DNA of 50,547 bases from Anaerotignum sp. (GCA_028710085.1 JAQUSU010000005.1:11908-62454); one strand, 5' to 3'. Counted from the stretch's first letter, positions 34,697 to 43,269 are shown. The notes: a model not told the origin generated them from the letters alone. Translations and numbers: made by a program.

Positions 34697-36163
34697 ATGT
34701 CTGGAAATACGATACTGTTGCTTCCGGTAATGCTGCCATTAATTGTGGGCATAATCATCGGTTTTATTAAGAATGAAAAGCAACGGAATAGAATGGTTTT
34801 TATAACACTTGCCATTGAGCTGGCCCTGGTTGTTTATTTTGCAATGACTGAAGGCTCTGTAACGGTATGGCATATGACAAATAGGCTTTCCATTGCCTAC
34901 CATATAGATGGCATTGCAAAGTTTTTTGCTTGCATAATCAGTATTATTTGGTTTTTGGCAGGGGTTTTTTCAATGGAATATATGAAGCATGAGCAAAAGC
35001 CGGCACGGTTTTTTATGTTTTATGTAATGTCCTTAAGCACGTTGGTCAGCTTATGCTTTGCTTCCAACATGATGACGCTGTACCTTTCTTATGAATTTAT
35101 GACCATACTGACTTTTCCGTTGGTAATTCATACGCAAGAACCCCAAGCGGTAAGAGCGGGTATGAAATATCTGGGGTATTCTATTTTTGGTGCAGGCTTA
35201 GGGCTTTTAGGGTTCTTCTTCTTGAATACTTACTGTATTACTACAACGTTTGCACCTGGGGGCACATTAAATTATGCCCTTGTTGGAGGGAACGAAAATC
35301 TGTTGCTTCTGGTATTCTTTTTGATGGCGGTTGGCTTTGGGTGTAAGGCTGGTATGTTTCCCCTTCATGCATGGCTGCCCACTGCCCACCCTGTTGCGCC
35401 ATCGCCTGCCTCTGCAGTGCTTTCAGGAATTATCACAAAGGGTGGTGTCATCTGTATTATTCGCGTAACCTTTTATCTGATGGGCGCGGATTTTATCAGA
35501 GGCTCATGGGCACAGACGGCTTTGCTGTGCTTAACGTTAATTACAATTTTTATGGGCTCTATGTTGGCATATAAAGAAAAGCTGCTCAAGAAAAGACTGG
35601 CCTATTCCACTGTCAGTCAGGTTTCCTATGTTTTATTCGGGTTATTTCTGCTAACTCCCGTTGGATTTACAGGAGCATTGCTGCAGGTGGTATTCCATGC
35701 AGTGGCAAAAAACATTCTGTTTCTTAGTGCGGGTGCCATTATATATAAAAAAGGAAGCACATTTGTAAATCAGCTGCGGGGGATTGGAAAGGAAATGCCC
35801 ATTGTTATGTGGTGTTTTACCATTGCGTCCCTATCTCTTGTGGGAATTCCGCCGACAGGAGGCTTCGTAAGTAAGTGGTTTTTGGCACAAGGGGCTTTAA
35901 GCGCTTCACTGGGCACCTTTGCAGTGGTTGGTGTGGGGGTTCTTATGGTTAGTGCGTTGTTAACAGCCGGATACTTGCTTACTATCGTATTGGATGGGTT
36001 TTTCCCGGGAAACGATTTTAACTACGAAACCATGCAGAAAAAAGAGCCAAACTATTTGATGACGATACCTCTGGTGATTTTATCTGTAGCGGTTGTTTTA
36101 TTGGGAATCTTTCCTACCGGTTTAGAAACTTTTATCAACAGTATTAGCGGCGTAATATTTTAA
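34697..36163 (+). CDS. NuoL/M/N-type antiporter subunit 2
   Basis: A 488-aa polytopic protein. Key residues are Glu in LSYEFMTIL (helix 5), Lys in GFGCKAGMFPLHAWLPTAHP (helix 7), Lys in SGIITKGGV (helix 8) and Lys in GGFVSKWFLA (helix 12). The AHPVAPSPASA segment is closest to NuoM/HyfB-type proteins. A 31-bp gap with GAGGTGAAAA separates it from subunit 1. All family charges are kept, so it is likely an active ion channel and not a structural relic. Confidence 0.9.
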   Translation: MSGNTILLLPVMLPLIVGIIIGFIKNEKQRNRMVFITLAIELALVVYFAMTEGSVTVWHMTNRLSIAYHIDGIAKFFACIISIIWFLAGVFSMEYMKHEQKPARFFMFYVMSLSTLVSLCFASNMMTLYLSYEFMTILTFPLVIHTQEPQAVRAGMKYLGYSIFGAGLGLLGFFFLNTYCITTTFAPGGTLNYALVGGNENLLLLVFFLMAVGFGCKAGMFPLHAWLPTAHPVAPSPASAVLSGIITKGGVICIIRVTFYLMGADFIRGSWAQTALLCLTLITIFMGSMLAYKEKLLKKRLAYSTVSQVSYVLFGLFLLTPVGFTGALLQVVFHAVAKNILFLSAGAIIYKKGSTFVNQLRGIGKEMPIVMWCFTIASLSLVGIPPTGGFVSKWFLAQGALSASLGTFAVVGVGVLMVSALLTAGYLLTIVLDGFFPGNDFNYETMQKKEPNYLMTIPLVILSVAVVLLGIFPTGLETFINSISGVIF

Positions 36164-36180
36164 GGAAAGGGTGGGACGTT

Positions 36181-37659
36181 TTGAATGGATTTGCAACGAT
36201 CTTACCGGTGATCTTTCCGATCATAGCAGGAGTTGCGCTGCTGCCGGTAAAGTTTAATGACAGAAAGCAACGTGAAAAATGGGTTTTTTCCATTACGGTT
36301 ATCAATACAATTTTTGCACTCTATGCAATTTACTTTGCGGATGCAGGCGTGGTCACATTATTCCGCTTTAGCGAGAAGCTTTCCTTAACGCTCCATGTGG
36401 ATGGATTGTCTAAGGTGTTTGGAACCATGGTTTCGATTTTATGGGTGATCACTACGGTTTATGCTTTTGAGTATATGACCCATGAGGGTAGGGAGGATAA
36501 GTTTTTTGCCTTCTTTACCATGACCTACGGCGTAGTTTTGGGTGTAGCTTTTTCGGGAAACTTCCTGACAATGTATTTATTCTATGAATTTTTAACCCTA
36601 GCTACATTGCCTTTGGTTATGCATGCCATGGATGATAAGGCACGTCATGCGGGGAAAACATATATTTTATATATGATGTTTGGTGCGGCATTGGCATTTA
36701 TTGGTTTTGCATTTTTATATTGCTATGGCGGCAGTTTGGAGTTCGTTTATGGTGGTGTGCTGATTCCCGAGCTTGTGAAGGGGAACGAGTTTACTTTGCA
36801 AATCGTTTTCTTGACAGCATTTTTTGGATTTGGGGTTAAGGCGGCAATTTTGCCGTTTTATCGCTGGCTGCCAAAGGCTTCCGTTGCGCCTACGCCTGTT
36901 ACGGCATTATTGCATGCGGTTGCTGTTGTTAAGGCGGGTGTGTTTGCAATTATTCGGTTGATTTACTTTAGCTTCGGCACGGAATTTCTTGTGGGCACCT
37001 GGGTACAAAATGTAATTTTGATTGCGGCAACGATTACCATAGTGTTTGGCTCTACCGTAGCGCTGAGAACACCCCATATTAAAAGAAGATTTGCTTATTC
37101 CACAATTTCTAATCTTTCTTATATTGTGTTTGGCGCGGCCCTTATGACTCCTGCAGGGCTTACAGCAGGACTTTTGCACATGCTTTATCATGCAGTGATT
37201 AAAATAACGCTATTTTTTACCGCCGGTGCAATTTTGTATAAAACCCATAGGGAGTATTTATATGAGGTTGAGGGATTTGGAAAGCTTATGCCCATTACGT
37301 TTCTAAGCATGGCATTGACAGGCGTTAGCTTGGTTGGAGTACCGCCCTTTGCGGGCTTTCACAGTAAATGGGCATTGGCAACAGCGGCAGTACAATCAGG
37401 CAATATGATTGCATATGTGGGGGTTATTGGGTTAATTATTTCCGCTGTTTTGACAGCACTGTATATTTTTTATGTCATTATCCGCGCTTACTTCCCAAGA
37501 AAGAAGGAATATCCAGACGGATATTATGATCATGTAGAAGATCCTAATAAATATATGACAATTCCTTTGATTGTTTTAACAGCTATTACAATTTTAATCG
37601 GACTTTTTCCGTCCAACCTTCTCCGTGTTTTAAAGATGGTTGCCACAGGGATTATTTAA
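36181..37659 (+). CDS. NuoL/M/N-type antiporter subunit 3
   Basis: A 492-aa polytopic protein. It has Glu in LFYEFLTLA, Lys in GFGVKAAILPFYRWLPKAS, Lys in VAVVKAGVF and Lys in GFHSKWALA. The PFYRWLPKASVAPTP variant differs from the PLHAWLPxAHP of subunits 2 and 4. The start is TTG at 36181 with AAAGGGTGGG at 36165-36174; an ATG four bases later is out of frame. It is most similar to subunit 2 by eye, which suggests duplication within the operon. Confidence 0.9.
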   Translation: MNGFATILPVIFPIIAGVALLPVKFNDRKQREKWVFSITVINTIFALYAIYFADAGVVTLFRFSEKLSLTLHVDGLSKVFGTMVSILWVITTVYAFEYMTHEGREDKFFAFFTMTYGVVLGVAFSGNFLTMYLFYEFLTLATLPLVMHAMDDKARHAGKTYILYMMFGAALAFIGFAFLYCYGGSLEFVYGGVLIPELVKGNEFTLQIVFLTAFFGFGVKAAILPFYRWLPKASVAPTPVTALLHAVAVVKAGVFAIIRLIYFSFGTEFLVGTWVQNVILIAATITIVFGSTVALRTPHIKRRFAYSTISNLSYIVFGAALMTPAGLTAGLLHMLYHAVIKITLFFTAGAILYKTHREYLYEVEGFGKLMPITFLSMALTGVSLVGVPPFAGFHSKWALATAAVQSGNMIAYVGVIGLIISAVLTALYIFYVIIRAYFPRKKEYPDGYYDHVEDPNKYMTIPLIVLTAITILIGLFPSNLLRVLKMVATGII

Positions 37660-37677
37660 GAAAGGAGGAAACCGAAA

Positions 37678-39636
37678 ATGAATTTTGGAATTATTTTACC
37701 TTTATTGGTTTTCTTCCCGATGGTTGGGGCTATTCTTGTTTACCTAATTGGGCGTAAAAATAAGGAAGCCAGAAATAATTGGGCTTGCGTTGTGACCTTT
37801 TTGACCTTATTGGGAGCTGTTTTGCTGTTTGGAAAACATGCAAGCTTTTCCATCCCTGGATTTTGTGGATTAGGTTTGAACTTTGATGGTGATGAATTGA
37901 GAGTTGTTATGGCAATATTAGCTTCTTTCATTTGGTTTATGACCACGGTTTTTTCCAAGGAATATTTTGCTCTTTATCGTAATAGAAACAGATATTACTT
38001 TTTTCTACTAATGACACTTGGTGCAATCCTGGGGGTTTTCCTTTCAGCGGATTTGTATACAACCTTCATTTTCTTCGAAATAATGTCCTTTACTTCTTTT
38101 GTATTGGTTATTCATGATGAAAGCGAAGCCGCCATTAGAGCGGCACAGACATATTTGGGCATTGCAGTGATTGGCGGTTTGGTGACGCTGACGGGTTTGT
38201 TTATGATGTATCACATGGCAGGCACGCTTAATATTGATGCTTTGGCTAAATTTGTGGCTATTCAGGAGGATAAGAGGGCAATTTATGCTGTTGGTGTTTT
38301 AATTCTGTTTGGTTTTGGTGCAAAAGCTGGTCTTTTCCCACTACATGTTTGGCTGCCGGAGGCCCACCCTGTAGCACCGGCGCCTGCTAGTGCATTGCTA
38401 TCTTGTATTTTAACCAAATCAGGCGTTTACGGCATGTTGGTTTTAAGCTGCAAACTATTTTTACACGATTCCAACTGGGGCAACTTGATTTTAATTCTTG
38501 GTGTGATTACCATGGTTTTGGGGGCTGTTTTGGCAGTTTTCTCCATTGACCTGAAAAGAACCCTTGCTTGCTCATCTTTGTCTCAGATTGGTTTTATCGC
38601 TGTCGCGATTGGCATGCAAGGCTTATTGGGCTCTCATAATACTTTTGCTGCGGCGGGAACAATACTTCACATTGTGAACCACTCCTTGTTAAAGCTGGTT
38701 TTATTTATGTCAGCCGGTGTTGTTTATATGAATTTGCATAGGCTACACCTCAATGAAATCAGGGGCTGGGGGAAGGATAAACCTTTACTGAAATTTGTTT
38801 TTTTTATGGGTGTTTTAGGAATTACAGGCATTCCTTTTTGGAATGGGTATATCAGTAAAACTTTGATTCACGAAAGTATTGTAGAGTACATTGAAATTTT
38901 ACATGAAGCAGGTCAAGCAACTGCATATATGCAGTCAGTGGAGTGGTTATTCCTATTTTCTGGTGCTTTAACCTTGGCATATATGGCAAAGATTTTTATT
39001 GCAGTGTTTGTTGAAACGAATCCATATCCCGATAAAAATGCCCAACATAACATGGGGCCTTATATGAATAAGCTTTCCGCAATCCTTTTGCTTCTTTGTG
39101 CGGTGATATTGCCAATCATCGGTGTTTTGCCACATATCACAGCAGATAAAATTGCGGCTGCTAGCTATCATTTTATGGGTGCCCATGCACCAGAGCAGGG
39201 GGTACATTATTTTGCTTGGGTTAATTTAAAGGGCGCAGTGATTTCCGTTGCGATTGGCTCTTTGGTATATTTCCTATTTATAAGAAAAGTATTGATGGCG
39301 AAAGATGATAATGGAAATCTGGTTTATGTGGATCGCTGGCCAAAGGGATTAAATCTGGAAAATAAAATATATCGCCCGGCTTTATTAAGTTGGTTGCCAT
39401 TTATTGGTGCTTTGTTTGCACGCTTGGCAGGTTCTATGTCCGATGGCTTTATTGCTCTTTTGCGTATGCTTATATTTAATGATGATAGCGGCAGAGTAAT
39501 CCCTCCGGAGGATCAGTATTTCTCAGCCTATACGGATTCGGATGATGATAAGGTGGTTTATGGTGAAGGTTTTGCAAAAAGCTTGTTAATGATTGGGATT
39601 GGCCTTGCTGTTGCCATGCTTTATATTTTACTCTAA
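37678..39636 (+). CDS. NuoL/M/N-type antiporter subunit 4 with C-terminal extension
   Basis: A 652-aa polytopic protein, longer than the other three. The core has Glu in FIFFEIMSF, Lys in GFGAKAGLFPLHVWLPEAHP, Lys in ILTKSGVYG and Lys in GYISKTLIH. After about residue 480 an extension with at least two more helices carries VYVDRWPKGLNLENKIYRPAL and ends in a last membrane helix after an acidic loop. That layout recalls the extended C-terminus of NuoL/MrpA/HyfB-type subunits. AAAGGAGG precedes the ATG. Last gene before the operon terminator. Confidence 0.9.
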   Translation: MNFGIILPLLVFFPMVGAILVYLIGRKNKEARNNWACVVTFLTLLGAVLLFGKHASFSIPGFCGLGLNFDGDELRVVMAILASFIWFMTTVFSKEYFALYRNRNRYYFFLLMTLGAILGVFLSADLYTTFIFFEIMSFTSFVLVIHDESEAAIRAAQTYLGIAVIGGLVTLTGLFMMYHMAGTLNIDALAKFVAIQEDKRAIYAVGVLILFGFGAKAGLFPLHVWLPEAHPVAPAPASALLSCILTKSGVYGMLVLSCKLFLHDSNWGNLILILGVITMVLGAVLAVFSIDLKRTLACSSLSQIGFIAVAIGMQGLLGSHNTFAAAGTILHIVNHSLLKLVLFMSAGVVYMNLHRLHLNEIRGWGKDKPLLKFVFFMGVLGITGIPFWNGYISKTLIHESIVEYIEILHEAGQATAYMQSVEWLFLFSGALTLAYMAKIFIAVFVETNPYPDKNAQHNMGPYMNKLSAILLLLCAVILPIIGVLPHITADKIAAASYHFMGAHAPEQGVHYFAWVNLKGAVISVAIGSLVYFLFIRKVLMAKDDNGNLVYVDRWPKGLNLENKIYRPALLSWLPFIGALFARLAGSMSDGFIALLRMLIFNDDSGRVIPPEDQYFSAYTDSDDDKVVYGEGFAKSLLMIGIGLAVAMLYILL

Positions 39637-39640
39637 AAGA

Positions 39641-39671
39641 AAGGTCGTACTGACTTGGTACGACCTTATTT
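39641..39671 (+). terminator. Terminator of the antiporter operon
   Basis: AAGGTCGTAC (39641-39650) and GTACGACCTT (39658-39667) are perfect 10-bp arms with a 7-nt loop, followed by ATTTTAATT. It ends the operon 4 bp after the last gene. Confidence 0.9.
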
Positions 39672-39674
39672 TAA

Positions 39675-39703
39675 TTGACACAGAAGGCGGAAGTAGTTAA
39701 AAT
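39675..39703 (+). promoter_or_regulatory. Sigma-A promoter of apbE
   Basis: TTGACA (39675-39680) and TAAAAT (39698-39703) are 17 bp apart. The promoter is separate from the antiporter operon. Confidence 0.85.
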
Positions 39704-39739
39704 AGAATAAGACAAGTTATGTGCAAGGAGAACCAATTT

Positions 39740-40816
39740 ATGAAAAAATTTAAAATTCTGGCAATGCTGCTATGTTGTTTCTTTGTTTTTGGCGGATGTG
39801 CTGAAAAAAGAGAAGAAGCGCAGGAAATGCTTTCGAAATATTCAGAGGAAGATTTACACGAAATGACAACCTTTGCTATGGATACGGTGATGCAATTTAC
39901 CCTATACAATGAGAACGGGGAACAGCTTTTGACAGATGCGGAGCAGGAAATACGCAGACTAGAACGATTGTTTTCTGTGACAATGGAGGATAGCGAAATT
40001 GCACGGCTCAACGAACAGTCGGGACTGGGCGAGGTTTCTCTTTCCGAGGACACCCTAAAGGTATTAAAACGGGGTAAAGAAATCGGGGAGCTTACCAATC
40101 AAGCGTTTAATATAACCATATCCCCTGTTGTAAAGGCATGGGGTTTTACCACTGACGGCGAAAAGCATGTTCCTTCTCAGGAAACGCTGGAAAGCCTGCT
40201 GCCACTGACAAAAATTGATGATTTGAAGATAGACGAACATACCTTGACGGCAGAATTGTTAAAAAAAGGAATGGCTGTGGATTTGGGCGGCATTGCAAAA
40301 GGGTATACCTCCGATGCTGTTACGACATTATTAAAAGAAAAAGGAGTCACAAGTGGCTTAATTTATTTAGGCGGTAACATTTCTGCCATTGGAACCAAGC
40401 CCAATGGTGAAAATTGGAAGGTTGCTATTGAAAATCCTTTGGATACCAATGATTATGTGGGTATTTTAGAGGTGCAAGATTGTTCTGTGATTACGTCCGG
40501 TGGATACCAGCGTTATTTTGAAGAAAACGGAAAACGATATCATCACATAATTGATTCTAATACTGGGTATCCTGCTGATAAAGGCTTATTATCTGTTACA
40601 ATCATAAGTAAGGACGGCACGAAAGCGGATGGCCTATCAACGGCTTTGTTTGTAATGGGCTTGGATGAAGCACTAGACCTCTGGCGAAACAGTGATGATT
40701 TCGAAGCGGTTTTTATAACAGACGATGGGAAAGCCATCGCTACTGAGGGTGCGGCGGCATTCTTTACTTTTGAGGGCAGGGATAATGACTTTGTATATGA
40801 AACAGTAGAGCGATAA
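39740..40816 (+). CDS. apbE: FAD:protein FMN transferase (ApbE), lipoprotein
   Basis: A 358-aa protein with a lipoprotein signal: basic start, hydrophobic helix and lipobox FGGC (lipid-Cys about 21). ApbE motifs follow: FAMDTVMQFTLY, VDLGGIAKGYTSDAV, GLIYLGGNISAIG, SGGYQRYF and HIIDSNTGYPAD with metal and FAD ligands. ApbE attaches FMN covalently to threonine in exported flavoproteins such as RnfG/NqrC. I see no target with the flavinylation motif in this window. The ATG at 39740 has AAGGAG at good spacing; the ATG at 39719 lacks one. Confidence 0.93.
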   Translation: MKKFKILAMLLCCFFVFGGCAEKREEAQEMLSKYSEEDLHEMTTFAMDTVMQFTLYNENGEQLLTDAEQEIRRLERLFSVTMEDSEIARLNEQSGLGEVSLSEDTLKVLKRGKEIGELTNQAFNITISPVVKAWGFTTDGEKHVPSQETLESLLPLTKIDDLKIDEHTLTAELLKKGMAVDLGGIAKGYTSDAVTTLLKEKGVTSGLIYLGGNISAIGTKPNGENWKVAIENPLDTNDYVGILEVQDCSVITSGGYQRYFEENGKRYHHIIDSNTGYPADKGLLSVTIISKDGTKADGLSTALFVMGLDEALDLWRNSDDFEAVFITDDGKAIATEGAAAFFTFEGRDNDFVYETVER

Positions 40817-40827
40817 GGAGGGATAAG

Positions 40828-41130
40828 ATGAAAAGACTGAAAGATTTTTTGGACAGCTACATTGTGGAATTTGACTGGAAGGATATTGCGATTTTTAAAC
40901 TTTGCCTTGCTGCCTTTGGCGTGATGATTGGTATTTCCTTGCCAAATGGAAAGAAAAAGCCCATCATGGCAATCTGCGGTTCTGTGTTTGTTATTACAAC
41001 AATTGTATTATTTGCTAGATTGTTTGATGTTGAATGTCCGTTCTGTCAAGAAGAAGATGACTTTGAAGACGAGGAAGAGGATGAGGACGAAAAAGGCTTT
41101 GTTATGAAAATTACCGCAGAAGACGAATAG
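40828..41130 (+). CDS. Small membrane protein with CPFC motif and acidic tail
   Basis: A 100-aa protein of unknown function. The N-terminal part (about 1-25) is amphipathic, followed by two short membrane helices (about 24-40 and 45-64). After them come CPFC (about 71-74) and a strongly acidic stretch (EEDDFEDEEEDEDE). AAGGAGGG precedes the ATG, 11 bp after apbE, so it is probably co-transcribed. Similar small proteins in Clostridia are often labelled as transporter components without evidence; I do not support that label. Confidence 0.7.
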   Translation: MKRLKDFLDSYIVEFDWKDIAIFKLCLAAFGVMIGISLPNGKKKPIMAICGSVFVITTIVLFARLFDVECPFCQEEDDFEDEEEDEDEKGFVMKITAEDE

Positions 41131-41131
41131 G

Positions 41132-41165
41132 AATAAGAAAAATAAGAAAAATAAGAAAAATAAGA
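41132..41165. repeat. 9-bp tandem repeat
   Basis: The unit AATAAGAAA is repeated about 3.8 times, directly after the stop of the small membrane gene and before its terminator. Confidence 0.85.
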
Positions 41166-41201
41166 CTGTCACTAAATTTATTGGCGCAGTCTTATTTTTT
41201 T
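41162..41201 (+). terminator. Terminator of apbE and the small membrane gene
   Basis: AAGACTG (41162-41168) pairs with CAGTCTT (41187-41193) around an 18-nt loop, followed by ATTTTTTT. Confidence 0.75.
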
Positions 41202-41340
41202 GGGGCATTGTTTGGAAGACCAGCTATTAAAAGTCAATAGGGAAAATTTAAAAAGTAAAGAAATAGTTTAAGAAAAGAACACACGACAAAAAGCCCTTAG
41301 CGAAAAAAGGCAAAGGCAAAGATGTGAAACAGTAAGTTTA

Positions 41341-42528
41341 TTAAGGCTCTGTATTAGGCATAGGAGTATACGGTTTGTTATCTCTCAGAACAGCGAAAAT
41401 GATATTGCACATTTTTCTGGAAACAGCTCCAATAGCAGTAAGATGATGCTTCCCTCTTGCTGTTAGAGATTGATAGTATTCGGATAGAACTGGGTCAGAG
41501 AAAGCAGCTCTGCTTGCAGCAAGCCAAATAGCACGTCTAAGGTATGGCGAACCTTTCTTTGTGATTTTCATTTGAGTTCCAACAAACTGCCCTGACTGAT
41601 TTACTTTAACATCAAGCCCAGCAAATGCAACAAGCTTTGGTGCGGAATCAAATCTTGAAATATCACCTATTTCGCCGATGATGATAGCTCCCAAAACATC
41701 TCCGATGCCTGCAATGGTTGTGATTACTTGATTGGTTATATGCAAGAGCTTTGAAATCTCTTGTTCGAGTTCTTTTAATTGGCTCTCAATGAAGAAAATT
41801 TGAGAAATCATTTGCTTAATCTGAAAGGCAAAGGAGTCATGGGCAATTTTAATACCAAAGGAATGCTTAGCTGCTTCTTTAATTTCTTCTGCTTTAGCTC
41901 GTCCATGTCGTCCATGACTGCATTTTTCTATTAAATTGGATAGCTTTGTTGTGCTGACAGCAAGCATCTCTTCAGGAGTAGAGTATTTAAGCAACAGTTC
42001 TTTTGAAGTCACACCAAAAGTATCAGAGAAGAACCCGGAATACTCGGGAAATACCTGATCTAACAAACAAATTACTTTACGTTTCCAATCAGAGCATTCA
42101 TCAACAAGAAACAATCGATACCTTGAAAGTTGGCGCAAAGCCAGTATGTTTTCATCCGACAATGAAGTTGAAGAATATTGTCCGAAACGCATAAGCTGGG
42201 CAATCACAAAAGAGTCCTTGGAATCATTCTTGGTTTGTCGTATGTAAATTTTTCTGAAAGCATCTGATTGAATAGGATTGATTACTTTTAAATCATACCC
42301 AAGATCAAAAAGAAAAGAGTACACAGATAGCCAATAATGACCGGTAGCTTCCATACCAATGATACAATCTTCTGGTGTGACAGAAAAGCGTTCAAGCATA
42401 GCAATTAGTTTTTCACAGCCTTTTTGAGTGTTTGTAAAAGATATGCTTTCACTTAAAAGCGTTCCATCCGCATCAATGAGAGAAGCCTCGTGATTATGTT
42501 TTGCAATATCAATTCCAACATAAAACAT
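41341..42528 (-). CDS. IS110-family transposase (DEDD recombinase)
   Basis: A 395-aa protein. The N-terminal RuvC-like DEDD domain has Asp7 in YVGIDIAKH, Glu60 in GMEATGHYW and Asp102/Asp105 in TKNDSKDSFVIA. The C-terminal IS116/IS110/IS902 domain has TTIAGIGDVLGAIIIGEIGDISRF, then SAPKLVAFAGLD and KKGSPYLRRAIWLAA with the catalytic serine (about 327). It is full length and apparently intact. In this family the enzyme works with a bridge RNA from the non-coding end, which lies upstream on the same strand. Confidence 0.96.
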   Translation of the reverse strand: MFYVGIDIAKHNHEASLIDADGTLLSESISFTNTQKGCEKLIAMLERFSVTPEDCIIGMEATGHYWLSVYSFLFDLGYDLKVINPIQSDAFRKIYIRQTKNDSKDSFVIAQLMRFGQYSSTSLSDENILALRQLSRYRLFLVDECSDWKRKVICLLDQVFPEYSGFFSDTFGVTSKELLLKYSTPEEMLAVSTTKLSNLIEKCSHGRHGRAKAEEIKEAAKHSFGIKIAHDSFAFQIKQMISQIFFIESQLKELEQEISKLLHITNQVITTIAGIGDVLGAIIIGEIGDISRFDSAPKLVAFAGLDVKVNQSGQFVGTQMKITKKGSPYLRRAIWLAASRAAFSDPVLSEYYQSLTARGKHHLTAIGAVSRKMCNIIFAVLRDNKPYTPMPNTEP

Positions 42529-42578
42529 GACGTCACCTGCTTTTAGAATATTTGGTGCAGATAAAGTATCCTCTTAAT

Positions 42579-42746
42579 CTTTACGGAATACAACCTCGTT
42601 CGACATACAGCAACATGTGCTATCCAGCTCATTCGCATAAACCCGTAAAGTAGAGGCGTAATCCTTTCTCACTAAGACTAAGCTTCAGGACTGATTACTA
42701 CGACCTCTATCTGTACTGAGCCTATTATCCCATATGGTTTATGGGA
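42579..42746 (-). ncRNA. Putative IS110 bridge RNA
   Basis: Read on the minus strand, three structures follow in order. A 5' stem-loop pairs TCCCATA with TATGGGA (42728-42746). A second stem (42693-42708 with 42652-42664) encloses a loop that would be the target-binding loop. A third stem is the perfect CTTTACGG/CCGTAAAG (42643-42650 with 42579-42586), enclosing a candidate donor-binding loop. This matches the known bridge RNA plan. RNA ends are approximate. Confidence 0.7.
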
Positions 42747-42813
42747 ATAACAAGTTTTTCATACGGTGTTCTTTAAAAACTACCGTAAATTTATTATACG
42801 AGGACTGATTAAA

Positions 42814-42942
42814 ATGAATAAGTTAGGATGGCCCCATAATAAGTTCAAAAAAATTATGGCTATTTTCAAATGCGCTGTTCCCATAGCCGTAGGTCCGTTT
42901 GCCAGGAGAGATACTCTCAGGAGACGTTTTGTTTGGAAATGA
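42814..42942 (+). CDS. Possible 42-aa basic peptide
   Basis: An ATG at 42814 opens 42 codons ending at TGA 42940-42942. The peptide starts MNKLGWPHNKFKKIM, has a short hydrophobic stretch (AIFKCAVPIAVGPF) and a very basic C-terminus (ARRDTLRRRFVWK). GAGGA (42800-42804) lies nine bases upstream, at the predicted IS110 junction; in the uninterrupted site the sequence would read AAAAGGACTGATTAAAATG, also a good site. The ORF ends next to the stop of the convergent TfoX-like gene. I do not recognise a family, and it may be non-coding. Confidence 0.3.
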   Translation: MNKLGWPHNKFKKIMAIFKCAVPIAVGPFARRDTLRRRFVWK

Positions 42943-43269
42943 TTATTTTTTTGCTGTTTTTTTCCTAGGCTTTGGAATAGGTGTAAGCTCCTCAAGTATC
43001 CCGATAACTTCTTTGGAAAGCGCAATATCCTCAATGTCCAAAATATAATGTTCCTTTGCTCCTTGATACGGGAAACCCAGCTGTGCAGCTTGCATTTGCA
43101 TCATTATATGATCCAGTTTCTTTACGAATACAGTATTGTCACAAACCAAAAGAACGGGTTTGTTGTTTACATATACCATATATTCACCAAACATCTTTTT
43201 ATAACGAATTTCGCCTACACCTTTTATTTGGTCACAGACAAATTCTATGTATTCAACAGAAGTAGCCAT
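42943..43269 (-). CDS. TfoX/Sxy N-terminal domain protein
   Basis: A 108-aa protein made of the TfoX-N domain only: VGEIRYKKMFGEYMVYVNNKPVLLVCDNTVFVK, with a Lys-rich tail (KPRKKTAKK). Full-length Sxy/TfoX controls competence in Gammaproteobacteria; stand-alone TfoX-N proteins in Firmicutes have no settled role, so competence should not be inferred. The start overlaps the stop of the upstream DUF3795 gene, so they form one transcript. Confidence 0.88.
   Translation of the reverse strand: MATSVEYIEFVCDQIKGVGEIRYKKMFGEYMVYVNNKPVLLVCDNTVFVKKLDHIMMQMQAAQLGFPYQGAKEHYILDIEDIALSKEVIGILEELTPIPKPRKKTAKK

Larger units (their letters stand above)
41276..42802 (-). mobile_element. IS110-family insertion sequence, about 1.5 kb
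   Basis: It contains one transposase and, ahead of it, a 270-bp non-coding end with bridge-RNA-like folding, the IS110 layout. Boundaries are inferred from a guide match: AGGACTGATTA in the RNA region (42687-42697) recurs in the right flank (42801-42811). The core dinucleotide would be CT on the minus strand (AG at 42801-42802, and AG at 41276-41277 on the left). No terminal inverted repeats or target duplication beyond the core are seen, as expected for the family. Confidence 0.7.

Noticed and set aside
41132..41165. Possible CRISPR-like repeat
   Set aside because: The 9-bp units are contiguous, with no spacers; it is a simple tandem repeat.
42841..42942. Possible riboswitch in the region after the TfoX-like gene
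   Set aside because: GAGAG/CTCTC pairing and a purine-rich core looked suggestive, but no known consensus fits on either strand, and it lies behind a gene instead of in front.
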